The position numbers and the translations under genes are program-made. Shown in pieces: positions 11,177-22,284 of a stretch of DNA of 64,000 bases; within the stretch, counting starts at the first letter, position 1, and each line of letters opens with the position of its first letter. The DNA is from Coleophoma eucalyptorum. Taxonomy: Eukaryota; Ascomycota; Leotiomycetes; Helotiales; Dermateaceae. The notes beneath the pieces are model-generated. The model had not been told where the DNA came from, did not search any database, and worked only from the letters and a program-made list of their open reading frames with translations. The stretch covers positions 1 to 64,000 of the forward strand of contig JALRME010000060.1 of NCBI GenBank assembly GCA_026120035.1, written 5' to 3'.

Positions 11177-11556
11177 ATGCAAATCAGCAATCTTCTTTCC
11201 ACTGTCTTCATAGCTGCTTTAGTCCAAAGTGGACTTGCTGTAAGTTGTTTTCTTCAGTTCTAATGCCGTTGCAAAATCTAAACTAAATATAAAAATAGTG
11301 CAATCAAGGCCAGTAAGTAGCAAATACATCTTTATCCTATAGAAAGGAAAATTAATTGGTTTATCTTTGTAGGGACTGCTGCTGGGGAGGTAAAGATAAT
11401 GGATTGAGTGGCTGCGAGAACCAACATAGAGGGGGTAGCATTTGCACTACAGCAAGCTACGAGGCTGACTTTTGCCGCAATCGTGGCGTTTCGGCTGCCC
11501 AATGTGATGCTGACTGTTGCTCAATCAGTCGTAAGGTCGGAATTCCTTGCCCATAA
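11177..11556 (+). CDS. 10-cysteine small secreted protein (paralogue 2)
   Basis: Exons are 11177-11239, 11299-11312 and 11373-11556, encoding 86 aa. The middle exon is only 14 nt (TGCAATCAAGGCCA). It is needed to give the CNQGQD start of the mature protein, which aligns with CNPGQD in the paralogue at 9410-9788. Residues 1-21 form a signal peptide. The mature part has ten cysteines with spacing C-x5-CC-x10-C-x9-C-x9-C-x9-C-x3-CC-x9-C-P-stop. The first intron (after the signal peptide) is at the same position in both genes. The second intron here (inside GQ/D) is absent from paralogue 1, and paralogue 1's second intron (after AQC) is absent here. The product is probably secreted; function is unknown, with effector-like features. 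Confidence 0.8.
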
Positions 11557-11559
11557 GGG

Positions 11560-12960
11560 CCAAAGGACTCCGCAAGCCTGTGAGTTGTCTATTCTATTTC
11601 CTTAACACAAATAGATTCTAAGAAGTTAATTTTGCATAGTCTTCGTGGTATCGTCTTGCTGACGGGTCTTGGGGATTTGAAATTGGGTTGCAGGGGCGAT
11701 TGAGCAACACTTGCTGCTTACAAAAGCAGAGTTTGAAGAATTCAGCTTGTATTATATTCAACATATTGCTTTAATCAAGTACATTTGTTATCCCAAAAAC
11801 AAAGTTGAAAATTGGTTTTATCCTCATCTTATTTCTGTTTCCATATTCGCGTTCATCATTTCAAGAGCAACAGAATTGGGAATTTTGGAAGAAAAAAATA
11901 GCAAAGCATAAGAAGAAGTAGGCGTGGCCTTATGTAGAAGATAGTTGATTTCTTGTGGAGATTTTAGGGAGCAATCGCTAGTAACTTATAGATATTTAGT
12001 ATATAAGTGTGTTGTCATTGCAGCTAATAAGTACTCAGTGACAAGCTACGATATAAAGTTTCATATCTATCGATAGCAGTCAAAGAATTACAAGGATATT
12101 CAGCATAATATCCATTATAACGGGTATACTAGTATTCCCTATCTATAACAACTTGAATATCTCTCGGTTATTCGCCAAGTCTTGTAAGAGAGCGTCTTGA
12201 GTCTCCGCGATATTTTTTGCTGCCATAAAAGCAAACTTACCTGCGGAACTCATACAAGAGGTAGGATATGATTTTGAAGCTGTTCTGGAGAAGTCATAGC
12301 ATTCGTTTCTCTGTTTCCTCCTGATCTCGAAGAAGTGACCGACAGACGAGTCTCCGCTGTCGAAGCTTCTACGCCCGAATTGTCTATAATCGCAAGCAAA
12401 TGGATAAGAGAAACCCATGGTCGGCAAGTTCAAGTGCTGACCATAGTTGAATTCCCATTTCGTGACTTGACAGCCTGATCTACCTATATCTCTATCTCTA
12501 CCTGTGACCCAAAGTTCATTGAACCGTCGACCACTTTGGCAAGACAATCGCTACTGGAAACTCTAATATAGACTTTCACTCAAGTGGTAGAATCTTGAGG
12601 CAAACCCACAATAGCCTTCGATTAAGTTCGAGGCACGCTGATTATAATAACGCAAATGTAGCTTTTAGTAAGGTGCAGTTACTTCGCAAAAGTTGAAAAT
12701 ACGGGTTCCGCCCAGCTGGTTTCACCCTGCGTACCTTAGCATGGAGGGTAGCGGCGGTGTTGAGCGAGAAATACGTGAAGCCTTCCGCTTTTCGCTTATC
12801 GGTTTTTTGTTATTCTCGATATAGTCCTACACAAAACGTTTTTCTTTTTTGGAACTAATAGCTACCTGCGACAACTATTACATCGGCGAGTCGGTAGGCT
12901 CGGTAGGTTATGTGCTACTTCGCTAGGAGCTACACTACTTCTTTTTCTCACTTACAGAAT
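11560..12960. other. Intergenic, one unassigned open frame
   Basis: A+T-rich sequence. A minus-strand frame of about 134 codons (12547-12143) is preceded immediately by a stop and lacks an ATG start. It has six cysteines but no recognised domain, and could be an internal exon or chance. Repeat A recurs at 12765-12875. Confidence 0.45.
12765..12875 (+). repeat. Dispersed repeat A, partial copy (5' part)
   Basis: Aligns with about 230-345, sharing TTCGCTTATCGG, TTTTTTGTTATTCTCGA, CTACACAAA and CGTTTTTCTT. The copy ends about 140 bp before the esterase fragment. Confidence 0.65.
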
Positions 12961-13016
12961 TTATAAATGATACCTCTCACAACCTTTTCCCTCAACTCAG
13001 CCCCGGCACCCTCAAT

Positions 13017-13559
13017 ATGGCAAGCACACCCAACACTTCTGCAGTACACGCCCATAGCCATCCAGACGACAATACTCCTAGGGACGCTACCACTATTGTC
13101 GCCCCTCTTGGTCTCCATACTCATACTGTTATCTTTCTCCACGGTCGTGAGGACTTTGGGGAAGATTTGGTCCAATATTTTTTCGACAGTAAAGCTTCGG
13201 ATAGTAGTTCTTTAGCTGAGATATTCCCTTCAGTCAGATGGGTCTTCCCAACCGCAAAACTTCGATACTCAGCACAAAGAGACTTTGAATATAGCTCAAG
13301 TTCATTTGCAGAAATACTAAAAGGCGAAGCAGTTATATCCCAATGGTTTGACGTCTGGGATATAAAACTACCAGATAACAAGCAAGAGCTAATGATTCCT
13401 GGATTGCAAGAAAGTATCCGGTATATTAATAATATTATCCAAGAAGAAGCAAAAACAATTCGACTTGGAAAAATCATTTTTGGTGGAATTAGCCAAGGTT
13501 GCGCAACTGCTATCCATACTCTTCTTTCCTCTAGCATAAATCTAGGATTAGGGGACTAG
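13017..13559 (+). pseudogene. truncated acyl-protein thioesterase/phospholipase-carboxylesterase-like gene
   Basis: The 180-codon frame matches the first two thirds of the PF02230 family (APT1-type alpha/beta hydrolases). An early HTVIFLHGRED strand-loop is followed by a WFDVWDIKLPD stretch and the nucleophile elbow GGISQGCAT. It stops at 13557-13559, about 15 residues after the nucleophile serine. The segments that would supply the catalytic Asp and His are missing, and I cannot find them downstream. The intact family member would hydrolyse acyl thioesters or short esters; this copy cannot have a complete triad. It lies between repeat A and a decayed transporter. An unseen downstream exon is the alternative. 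Confidence 0.7.
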
Positions 13560-13968
13560 TACCAAGATCTTAAATAGCAACCTTATTTACCTCTTCCTAA
13601 AGATAAGATCAGAATGTCATCCAGTAGTTTGACGAATCCATGTGGGGCATGCCTGGGGGTGTGAGCCTTTTATGCATTATCTATAGACATAGTCAATATC
13701 TACAGCCAATTATTATTGCCACTGCATCATTGGAAATCATTTCTTCGCAGACACGGTCCGGGCCACGCTTACGAAGTACTTCATAAATATTTACCCATGT
13801 TCTAGAGCATGAAACCAAGTTGTCAACTCTCTGTGAAGCGCCTAGCCCACCTTGAGAACTAAATCCATCTCCACGGTCCCCTTTGCTCTCAGCCGTCCTT
13901 CGCTGGCACTTTCTCACCTACATAACACTTTTCTAAATCTATAATATCAGCTTAAGCCATCGGTGTCC

Positions 13969-15706
13969 ATGGAATTTCCAGTCATTATGAGGAATCCATT
14001 TGCTATTGACGAGGACCCTCATAATCCTGTCCCGGAAGAAGCACTGGGGTGGAGAATCTATGCTATCGCTTTCGGCGTAACCTGGGTATGATACATCTAA
14101 TTTGTTTTCATTGCTAGACATTAATATACTTATTCGCGACTATTAGGCGTCGGCAATGTATGGATATGACTCGGCCTTTATCGGCGGTACACTTAGTTTT
14201 CCCTCATTCAAGAAAGCATATGGGCTAGATGCTGCTGCATCTACTGGCCTATCGTCCAATATTGTATCAACCTTCCAAGCCGGTGCCTTCCTCGGAGCTA
14301 TTATTGGTACGCTCGTTTCCAAACGCTGGGGTCGATGTTGGATTATAGCTGGCTCTAGACTTGTTTTCATTATCGGTGTCATTCTACAAATGATTGGAAA
14401 ACTCGCTCTGTTATATACTAGCCGGGCTTTTACAGGAATTGGCGTTGGTACCTCCTCTACCATGATTCCTATCTATATTTCCGAATATGCTCCAGCCCCT
14501 ATTCGTGGCCGTTTAGTCTGAATATTCGAGATCATGTTACAAATCGCTCTCGTTTTTGGCTTTTGGGTCAATTACGGTGTGAACAAAAATACCTCTCCGC
14601 ATACGGATAGGCAATGGCATATTCCCGTATCAATTCAGTTTGTTCCGGCTGGTCTCCTCCTTATATCGATGTATTTTATCATCGAGTCACCGCGTTGGCT
14701 TATTTCCAAAGGTCGGGAGGAAAAAGCTATAAGGCACTGTCTTGGGTTCGTAATATACAGTCAAATCATCCTTATATCCAAAAGGAGCTCTCCAAGATAC
14801 GAAATCAAGTCAATCATGAACTTGAGCTCACAAGCGGCAAAACTTCAGTCTTCCAGAAATTTGGAGAACTGAAGAACAAGAGCATCCGGAACCGTATCTT
14901 TATCTGCGTTTCGCCTCTGTTATTACAAAACTTGACAGGGTAATTACGCTCTTATATGAGTATGAATATCTATTTTGCTAACAATCTAAAGGATTAATGC
15001 CATCAATTACTATTCTCCAACAATCTTCAAATCCATCGGTTTTACAGGGACATCAACTGGTCTACTTGCTACAGGTGTATACTGACTTATTAAGATATTT
15101 ACTACTGTCATATTCATGGTTTTCCTCATTGATCGCTTTGGTCAGCGACCCTTCCTTCTTATTGGTGCCATAGGTGCCGGGTGTGCCATGTTCTATCTTG
15201 GAATTTACTCCAAGCTGAGCAACTCTTTCAACCACCCGAAAAAAGATAGCGGTACCAATGCAGCGGTTGCTATGATCTATTTATACCCAATCTTTTATGG
15301 GTTCTCATGGAATGAAATCCCCTGGATCTTTGCTTCGGAAGTCCTTCCGACTAGAGTTCGTGGTCTAGGAATGGTGTTATCCGTTTGCATGCACTGGCTT
15401 GCACAGTTTATGATCGTATATTCTCTTCCTTATATGGTAAAATCGATCAAGTATGGGATTTTCTTTTTCTTTGGGGCGTGCACTGTCTGCGCTTTCTTGT
15501 TTGCGTATTTCTTTGTCCCTGAAACGAAAGGGGTATCGCTTGAGGATATGGATCTACTATTCGGTGATCAAACCCCTCTACTAGCCACTGCTAAATGGAA
15601 GGCATACAAGAAAGCTCACCAAGCTGGAATCACGGCAGACCAGCTGTATTCAACCCATGAGGAGAAGATTGCACATGGAGAGATTCATCATTTAGAAGCT
15701 GTTTAG
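13969..15706 (+). pseudogene. MFS sugar/quinate transporter, broken by two stops and a frameshift
   Basis: The parts together cover a whole sugar-porter family (PF00083) protein of about 540 residues. Blocks in order are GWRIYAIAFG and YGYDSAFIGGT, then (after intron 14096-14146) SKRWGR, the ISEYAPAPIRGRL signature, PESPRW-like IESPRWL, an intron near 14940-14993, [34 protein letters not shown], and VPETKGVSLEDM before a normal C-terminus ending at 15706. Lesions are a TGA at 14519-14521 (where the family has Gly in RLVGIFEI), a frame change at about 14730, and a TGA at 15083-15085. The family imports sugars or quinate; this copy should not yield a full product. Confidence 0.85.
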
Positions 15707-15709
15707 AGA

Positions 15710-16660
15710 ACTATATTGTAGTAAGCCCTGACGTGTATATACTTAGATGGAGATATGTGATGGGCTATGAAAGCGATTTACCCTCGAAGCGTCTCCCATG
15801 TTTCATATATGCTCACAATAAACCAAAGGTAATTCTATTGCGTGAGTGTGGAAGGTGTATGTCCCCAGTTTATTTTAATGTTGCTTTGACCTTAGGATCT
15901 ACGTATCTCTAGCAGTCCTTTCTTCAAAATAGTCAACAAACGTTAGTAGCAGACACGCTGAGAGCCAATCACTAAGACTCAAGTTATCTTCATATGTGCT
16001 TCTTCTATATGCTGTACACGTCTTGGAATATGAGTAATTGTGGTTTATCACTACAGTATAGCCATCGAGACATACCACGAGTGACAAAACAAACCAGACA
16101 CAATCGCGCATGAAAGCCTTTGTGTTTCGCTTGTAGTAGGATTTGAATTAGTGTATAGTAAGAATACACAGTAATAGCAGAGATAAGGTTAGAGCTAATA
16201 GATTCAAAGTAGTCAAGCAAAAAAGACGTAATTTTAGGTATGTCAAATAAATATACTAAGGTAAGTGTCGGTATATCATTATTGGATCTCGATCTCGACC
16301 TCGATCGAACACTCGTTCGTACTTACTACAAACACCACCTGTTTGCAATTACGTAGTACTACGAACAAGAGGTCGGATCGATGCCTACATTACGTAGCAT
16401 TACGAACGGAGGTTGAATCGATACCTATTCTGGTTGTTCTACAAACAGATGAAGGTATTGATAAGACCTCCATCACACTCACTTAGAACAGAGAAAAAAA
16501 AGGATATACACATTTTACCTCACGCATTTTGACTGTTATTGGTACAGCTGAAATGAGAGGTATTCCAACAGTAAGTATAAGTTATAATACTTTCTAGGGA
16601 ACAAATATAATTAAAAGGAAATGAGATCTATAAGTTACTATTGTTAAAGAAGCGTCCGTC
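15710..16660. other. Intergenic with dispersed repeat B
   Basis: No gene is seen between the transporter pseudogene and the 3' end of the DHA2 transporter. The only structure noted is repeat B at about 16315-16565. Confidence 0.5.
16315..16565 (+). repeat. Dispersed repeat B, copy 1
   Basis: Shares with 25775-25955 the blocks CTACAAACACCACCTGTTTG, CTCCATCACACTCACTTAGA, a CACATTTTACCTCAC-like block and ACAGCTGAAATGAGAGGTA, in the same order and orientation. It also contains internal motif repeats around TACGTAG and TACGAAC. Class unknown, non-coding. Confidence 0.65.
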
Positions 16661-16664
16661 CCTA

Positions 16665-18439
16665 CTACTCTTTAACATTTTCTGCCTTCATTAACTGCTG
16701 TATTCCCGTCTTCGTCTCCGTATGCTCCGTGTTTAGTTTTTGGTGCTTAATAAATAGACTAGCTACTACGGCAGTAGCCGCAAAGCACGTATACATTATA
16801 AACATATTCCTCACACTCCACGCAAAAGCCTCTAGGACCGCACGACGCTGCGAAGCGTCTTTGATCGAGTGCGTGATGCCCACATTTGCCGCTGCCTGGC
16901 TACCTGATAGGGCCTCGAGGGCTGATTCGCTGAGGCCAGCGGCAGCAAGAAATGATTGCTGAGCATCCATACTATTTTGGAATACTACACCGCCGACAAC
17001 AACAGACAGTGACATACCAACGCTGCGGAGGAATATCAAGGACGCCGTGGCTGCCGAAGTTTCCTTCTGTGTAACAGTATTCTGGATAGTAACCATAGGC
17101 GCTTGGAAAAGCAGGGAAGGGCCGAGCGCGCCAACGATTTCTAATCCGACGACCGTCGTAACGGACGTGTCGGGCCCGAAATTTATGTATAGCCCTGTCC
17201 CCAGCGTCATGAGCAGGACACCAGCCCATATGAACTCTCTATAGCGGCCCGCACGATGGATCACGAAGCCAACTACAATTTCACCGAGAGCCTGTGGTAC
17301 TATAAGTGGTAGTAGTAGAATGCCGCTCCGAATAGGCGAAGCTTGCCGTACGCTTTGAAAATATAGCGGCATATAAAATCCTATGCCTATCAAAACCATG
17401 CTATGCAAAAAGATGACGAGGAAAGTTGCTCGGTTAGACCAGCTCTTAAAAACTGCTAGCGGAATCAGGGGATATTTGGCAAGGCGCTGCTCGCTGAAAA
17501 TAAAGACCCCAATCATCAGCACCCCGAACACAATCAAACAGATGACTTTCGAGCTGCTCCAAGGAAATATCGTCCCGCCGAAATCTAGTCCGAGGAGAAG
17601 CAGGAGGATTATCCCTAGGAAAGAGAAGATCCCAAACCAGTCAATGGCCTTGAGGCCGTCACTCAGCCTCGTGCGTGGGTTATGCACGTCCAAAAGAAGG
17701 AATAATAGGCCAAATGTGATCCCGCATATGGGCACATTGATCCAGAAGCACCAGCGCCAAGTCGCAAACTCTGTAAGAGCTCCCCCAATCAGCGGCCCAG
17801 AGGATCCAGCCAGAGCCCACATAAACCCACAGAAGCCTAGATATAACGATCGCTCACGCACACTGAAGAGATCTGAGATGGTGATGATGGCTAATTGCAT
17901 CAGGCCACCACTAGCTGCGCCTTGCAGCGCTCGCCCAGCAATCAGCATTGGCATGTTGGTGCTTAGAGCCGCAATTATGCTAGCCGCTGTAAACAAAGTG
18001 ACTGCCGTAAGAAAGACTGGCTTACGGCCCCAAATGTCACTGCATTTCGCCCAGATTAGGCCCGTAGCTGCATTGGCTAGCAGGTAGGCGCTGCTAACCC
18101 AAACATAGCCTGAAGCAGAGTGCAGATCCTTGGATATGGTGGGAATCGATTGTGCGATAATGGTTTGGTCGAGGGCGGATATAAAGAGGGCGAGCTGCAA
18201 ATTATTGTTAGCTAGGTAGTTTTCGCTGAAGACTTGGCGGGGTAGACTACATAAAGCGCCGCTAATATGGCGTATAGACGCAGCTTTGTACGAGTCTTAG
18301 GGCTTTCTTCTACCTCAAGCGGTGTGATAAAAATATTAATATCGCTAGGAGGAACCGTCGTGGTGGGGAGCTCTGCGGAGAGTCTAGCTTCTACTATAGG
18401 AGGCTCAGAGTCGGAGGCTTTGTTGATATCCATAGTCAT
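16665..18439 (-). CDS. DHA2 family (14-TM) major facilitator, drug/toxin efflux type
   Basis: Exons on the minus strand are 18439-18251 and 18194-16665. The 56-bp intron (GTAGTC...TTTGCAG, branch GCTAAC) joins LAALY to LALFISALD, giving 572 aa. The N-terminal 50 residues are hydrophilic; about 14 hydrophobic segments follow. Family marks are ALDQTIIAQSIPTI in TM1, the motif-A loop AKCSDIWGRKPVF, GRALQGAASGG in TM4, and a C-like GSSGPLIGGALTE in TM5. Such proteins sit in the plasma membrane and export drugs, toxins or metabolites by proton antiport. No biosynthetic genes are adjacent, so the substrate is unknown. The coding sequence is G+C-richer than its surroundings and shows no lesions. A start at 18433 is equally possible. 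Confidence 0.9.
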
Positions 18440-18444
18440 TTGGT

Positions 18445-19445
18445 AATGATCAGAGCTAACTGGTATAGAGCCCTAAATTGGTATGAGCATGGGCTAGGGA
18501 CGATCGGAGTGGAACAATGAACCAGTTCCCGTAGCCTACAGGAAAGGGAAGATACACTAGTAGTATAGTTGTAGATGACTTTTGATAAAGTATATGTTAT
18601 CTCTGTGAGTCAACGAAAGAAGAAATTAGTTGTTGCAGGAGTTTCATATAATAAAAATGCGGGATTGCGTGATCTCGCCTCCGTATTACGTGTTATTACG
18701 CACAGTTGTTGTATGACTTTCACTTTTCATCACTTTCCCAGGATCCTAATTGGGTCTAAAGAAGATAATTCGGACCTCCTAATATTAGGTACCTCTATCG
18801 ACGTTAGCCTACGTGATATCCGGAGCAGGATTTGCGCAACGTAGGTCCGGAGATGGGTATAGTAGTTATATAGAGTTAGTAACGTATTTCACGAGCGAGT
18901 GAGTCACTTCAAAATACAACAGAAATTAACGATTCCAATATTGTTATATCTTGATCACTTGTTACCAAAAGCTTATAAAAGTTTATGTATTTACTGTATA
19001 TTTTAAGGGTATCTCAAGCTGTCGTTGTTTACAGGTCAATCACGAGACCTAGTCACATGTAACAGTGTCCTTAGCGAGTGAGGTATTTATACATTTCTCC
19101 CTCACTCTCTTCAATACATCTTTTACGAATGAATACAACTGTTGCTTATAAGTCGAATCATTAAATTATATACGTAAACCAACACAAGCTTTAAGCTTAG
19201 ATATATAAGATCAATATTATTCAAGAAAGTGTAAATGTCAGAATGTCATTTACAGGTCAATCACAAAACCGGGTCACCTCTACAGTGTGATTTGACAGGT
19301 TAAAAGGTGATGGCATTTCTAAGCAATTACTGATTTCCTACTAAATAGAGCCTCTGTGGCTGATCTGTAAACCTTCTTAACCCAATACTTGCTGTGAAAT
19401 TGTCTATAAAAAGTCATTATATCCAAGTGATCGATCCTTGGTCTG
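18445..19445. other. Intergenic, A+T-rich
   Basis: No gene seen. A short word, TTTACAGGTCAATCAC followed by similar flanks, occurs at about 19031 and 19250 in the same orientation, a minor diverged direct repeat. Confidence 0.45.
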
Positions 19446-19449
19446 GTTT

Positions 19450-20976
19450 TTAGATTGAGTACAGCTTCTTCTCTACATGCCAAATTTGTACCGACCACTC
19501 ACTTGCCCTCCAATGTGAAGTCTCAAAGAAGAGACTCACATATGATTGTCCGACTCCACCTTTCCGTAAAGTAAACCAACCATTGTTATGATGGTCATCC
19601 CGCTCGCTAATAGCTTCGATTCCTATAATTATCCTGTCCCCTTCAATACCGAATTCACAGGTCTCTTTTTGTACAATGCCATTGGTGTCCGGTGTTCTAT
19701 CCTTCGAAAACCACCATCTGAATACTGCAACTTCTGAAGAAAATGGCCCAAAATGCTCTGGGCTTGTAATTCCAGTCCGGAACTCCGTGGTTTGTCCAGG
19801 GTAGATTTTCTGGTTCCTATGATAGCAATGATCAGCAAACTTGGTATGATTATAGCATGTTTATTACTATTCTTACATGGGCCAAGAACTGTTGTTTTGC
19901 GAATTGGGTACCATTTGTAGCAGCTCTCGTCGTCTCTCTATTGGCTGATAAGTGTTGGTAAAGTCCATGTCTAAATGATTATACTTTCTCTTCCATTTTT
20001 GAAGATCATCTCTCCAGTCGCTGTCTGATATCTCAATCTTCATCAGGTCCCTCTCCAGATTGTCAATGCGGTTGATTAGTGGTTGTAATGCTCTGACTTC
20101 CTGTCTTGATCGTGTTTTCATTTGTAGAAGCATTACATCTTGATAAGCTTCAACTAGATCTGTGTGAAATTTCCATTTCGAAATTGGAGGTTGTATCTTA
20201 TCGATGGCAAGACAGTAGTGTTTTAATATCGCAAGATATGGCTCAGGCTGCAAGGAGGCTTTCCAAGAGTCAAAAACCGGGGCGATATCGTCAAGCGTCG
20301 GGAGCGCTCTGAAGTCTGTGTGTGTTGAGCCTGTCATTGCGAGTTGGATATGTGTATCAGCTTCGAAATTCTTCAATATAGCTTTAAGTTCTGTGGTTGA
20401 CTTCGCCTCGAAAACCATGGCATATTTCGCACTCATTTCCTGAGAAAGCTGCTCCATTTGTTCAGAATTTGCCGTGGTGTGCGTTAACATGACAGTAAAT
20501 GTCGACTGAAAGCATCTTCCAGCAATGAAATGTGATCCATATTGCTGAATAAAACGTTCTGGGCCATTATTTGCCAGGTATTCCCTTGCTGGGTTGCTCA
20601 GTTGAGGTTCTGAACAATAGAGTTGTGCGGGAGTGGTGATTGCGCACCGGAGAAAGACTGCAATGTGAGTCGAGCTACACTTTATATCCTTGAGGAATTT
20701 GATACAATTGGAAGCAGATACGACTGACATCGATGCAGAGACATCAACCAGCATCTTGAAAGCCTTCTCAAAATCCGTGCTATTCCTGATTAATTGATGT
20801 TGGAAATCAATCTTACGGTTAGCAGGCAATTTTGCAAGCGGCTGAGCTTCGACGTTGATGAATGGTGACCTAGCAGGTTGCAGTTTGAGTGCGTCGAATC
20901 CGTCTCCAAGGGTCATGTGGTCTTGCCATGCAACGCATCCTTCAGTACCGATACGTGTACTAAGTTCGAACTGCAT
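19450..20976 (-). CDS. MACPF-like protein with unrecognised C-terminal domain
   Basis: Exons on the minus strand are 20976-19877 and 19816-19450. The 60-bp intron (GTAAGA...TCATAG) connects SSWP to MNQKIYPG and gives 488 aa with no lesions. There is no signal peptide. Residues 146-150 (YGSHF, in QQYGSHFIAG) resemble the Y-G-T-H signature of membrane-attack-complex/perforin domains, and the alternating pattern around it fits (inference). Residues 280-350 look helical, possibly coiled coil. The last ~125 residues (from YPGQTTEF to the C-terminus) are rich in aromatic beta-strand-like segments and match no domain I know. Fungal MACPF proteins can insert into membranes and act in defence or pathogenesis. 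The call rests on a short signature, so another fold is possible. Confidence 0.55.
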
Positions 20977-20979
20977 CGT

Positions 20980-22280
20980 TGGAAGATAGAACTTTGGATG
21001 CCAGTAAAACTGGGGTTAACGTGCCACGAAGCACAACTAAATTGGACTGAACTGGACTACACCTTTTTGTTCTCTTTACCTGGCACTACTGATCTAGATA
21101 CTGCACTGGTGGGGCAGTGTTTGTTGGCTTGCGAGAGCCGTAAGGGTGTGTGTCATTAAATCTGATACATCGGTGCTCAACCGCACTTCTCTATTCGAGA
21201 TATTTACGTAGGCGTAAAATAAGCAACACCGAAGAAGACGCAGTGGCGGCTTATTCGCATTGCAAGGCGATCTATTGAAATTGAAGGTCTTGTGGGAAAG
21301 TCTAGATGCTCTTGACCGCGGTTACTAGTGTAGAGGCTTGTCAGAAAAGAAAAGAGAGCCACCCTTACCGCCCTAAGGCAAAGAAGAAAGCCATGCCATA
21401 CATTTAATGGAAAGAGTGGCCCGATATGAAACACATCATCTTGAAGCCAACAGTTTGTACCGAAATCCGTTTTTTGTCTTATAGCTGCACCAGTCGTGGT
21501 GAAGGCATTACGAAGTATACAGATGTGACAGGCGAGTTAAATTCTCATGCAAAAACGTAGGAAACAAGACATACATACAATAGTAGAGATTCGCTTGTGG
21601 TCACCCACCTATTTAATAGCCTAGCTAACTAAAGAGTCAGCCATTGTTCCTTGCTTTAGGCACGGGCTAGATCAAGCCTTAAATTCTAAAATATAAAATC
21701 CTACACTCTACTTCTTACTGCTCATTGACCTTTCCGCACCATGTCTTGCAAGGGAACTTTAACCCAGAGCCCCAAGCATAGGGTGGATGAAATGGTCTTA
21801 AGAGAAGATATAACAACGAGTCTAGACCATAACAACGAGTCTAGACTCGATGCCGTCCTACGTTTAGGCATGCAAGGGAGGCTCAGCCCATATAACATAT
21901 TATGCATTAGCCCTTCGAGGCGTTTATGCAAGGCTTCACGAGTGAAGGCCCTATAGCCAGACTCAGCCAAATAAATATACGGAGCTTTTTCCTTTATGCG
22001 CCATTTAGAAGTCCTCTGGCATTAATAATCACCTATAGGATTCTTTAGGGCACACGGGAAAGCCACAAGACAAGGTGACAGGGTAAGTACTGCAAGTACA
22101 TAAAGGTACAAACCTATTACAATCTACTTCTCGACACCTATCGCTAGAGTAATCTCGTACTAAATTACTGTAGCTATACACTTGTGTTCCTAATATACAG
22201 TCTCGCGTCAGAAATCGAGCCACGGTCCAAAGTCATCTGAATATATCGAAAAAAAACTACTTATGTCTCAGTCCCCGGCA
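20980..22280. other. Intergenic, no gene seen
   Basis: Short frames only. At 21810-21846 a 17-bp word (TAACAACGAGTCTAGAC) is tandemly duplicated with a 19-20 bp period. Otherwise nothing is recognised. Confidence 0.5.
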
Positions 22281-22284
22281 AAAG

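Noticed and set aside
12143..12547. 134-codon minus-strand frame as a cysteine-containing secreted protein
   Set aside because: No ATG, a stop directly upstream, no signal peptide and no acceptor or donor pair that I could match to a first exon.
17383..18087. 234-codon open frame on the plus strand
   Set aside because: Antisense shadow of the DHA2 transporter's long exon. It is full of basic residues and prolines and has no domain, while the minus strand has clear motifs.
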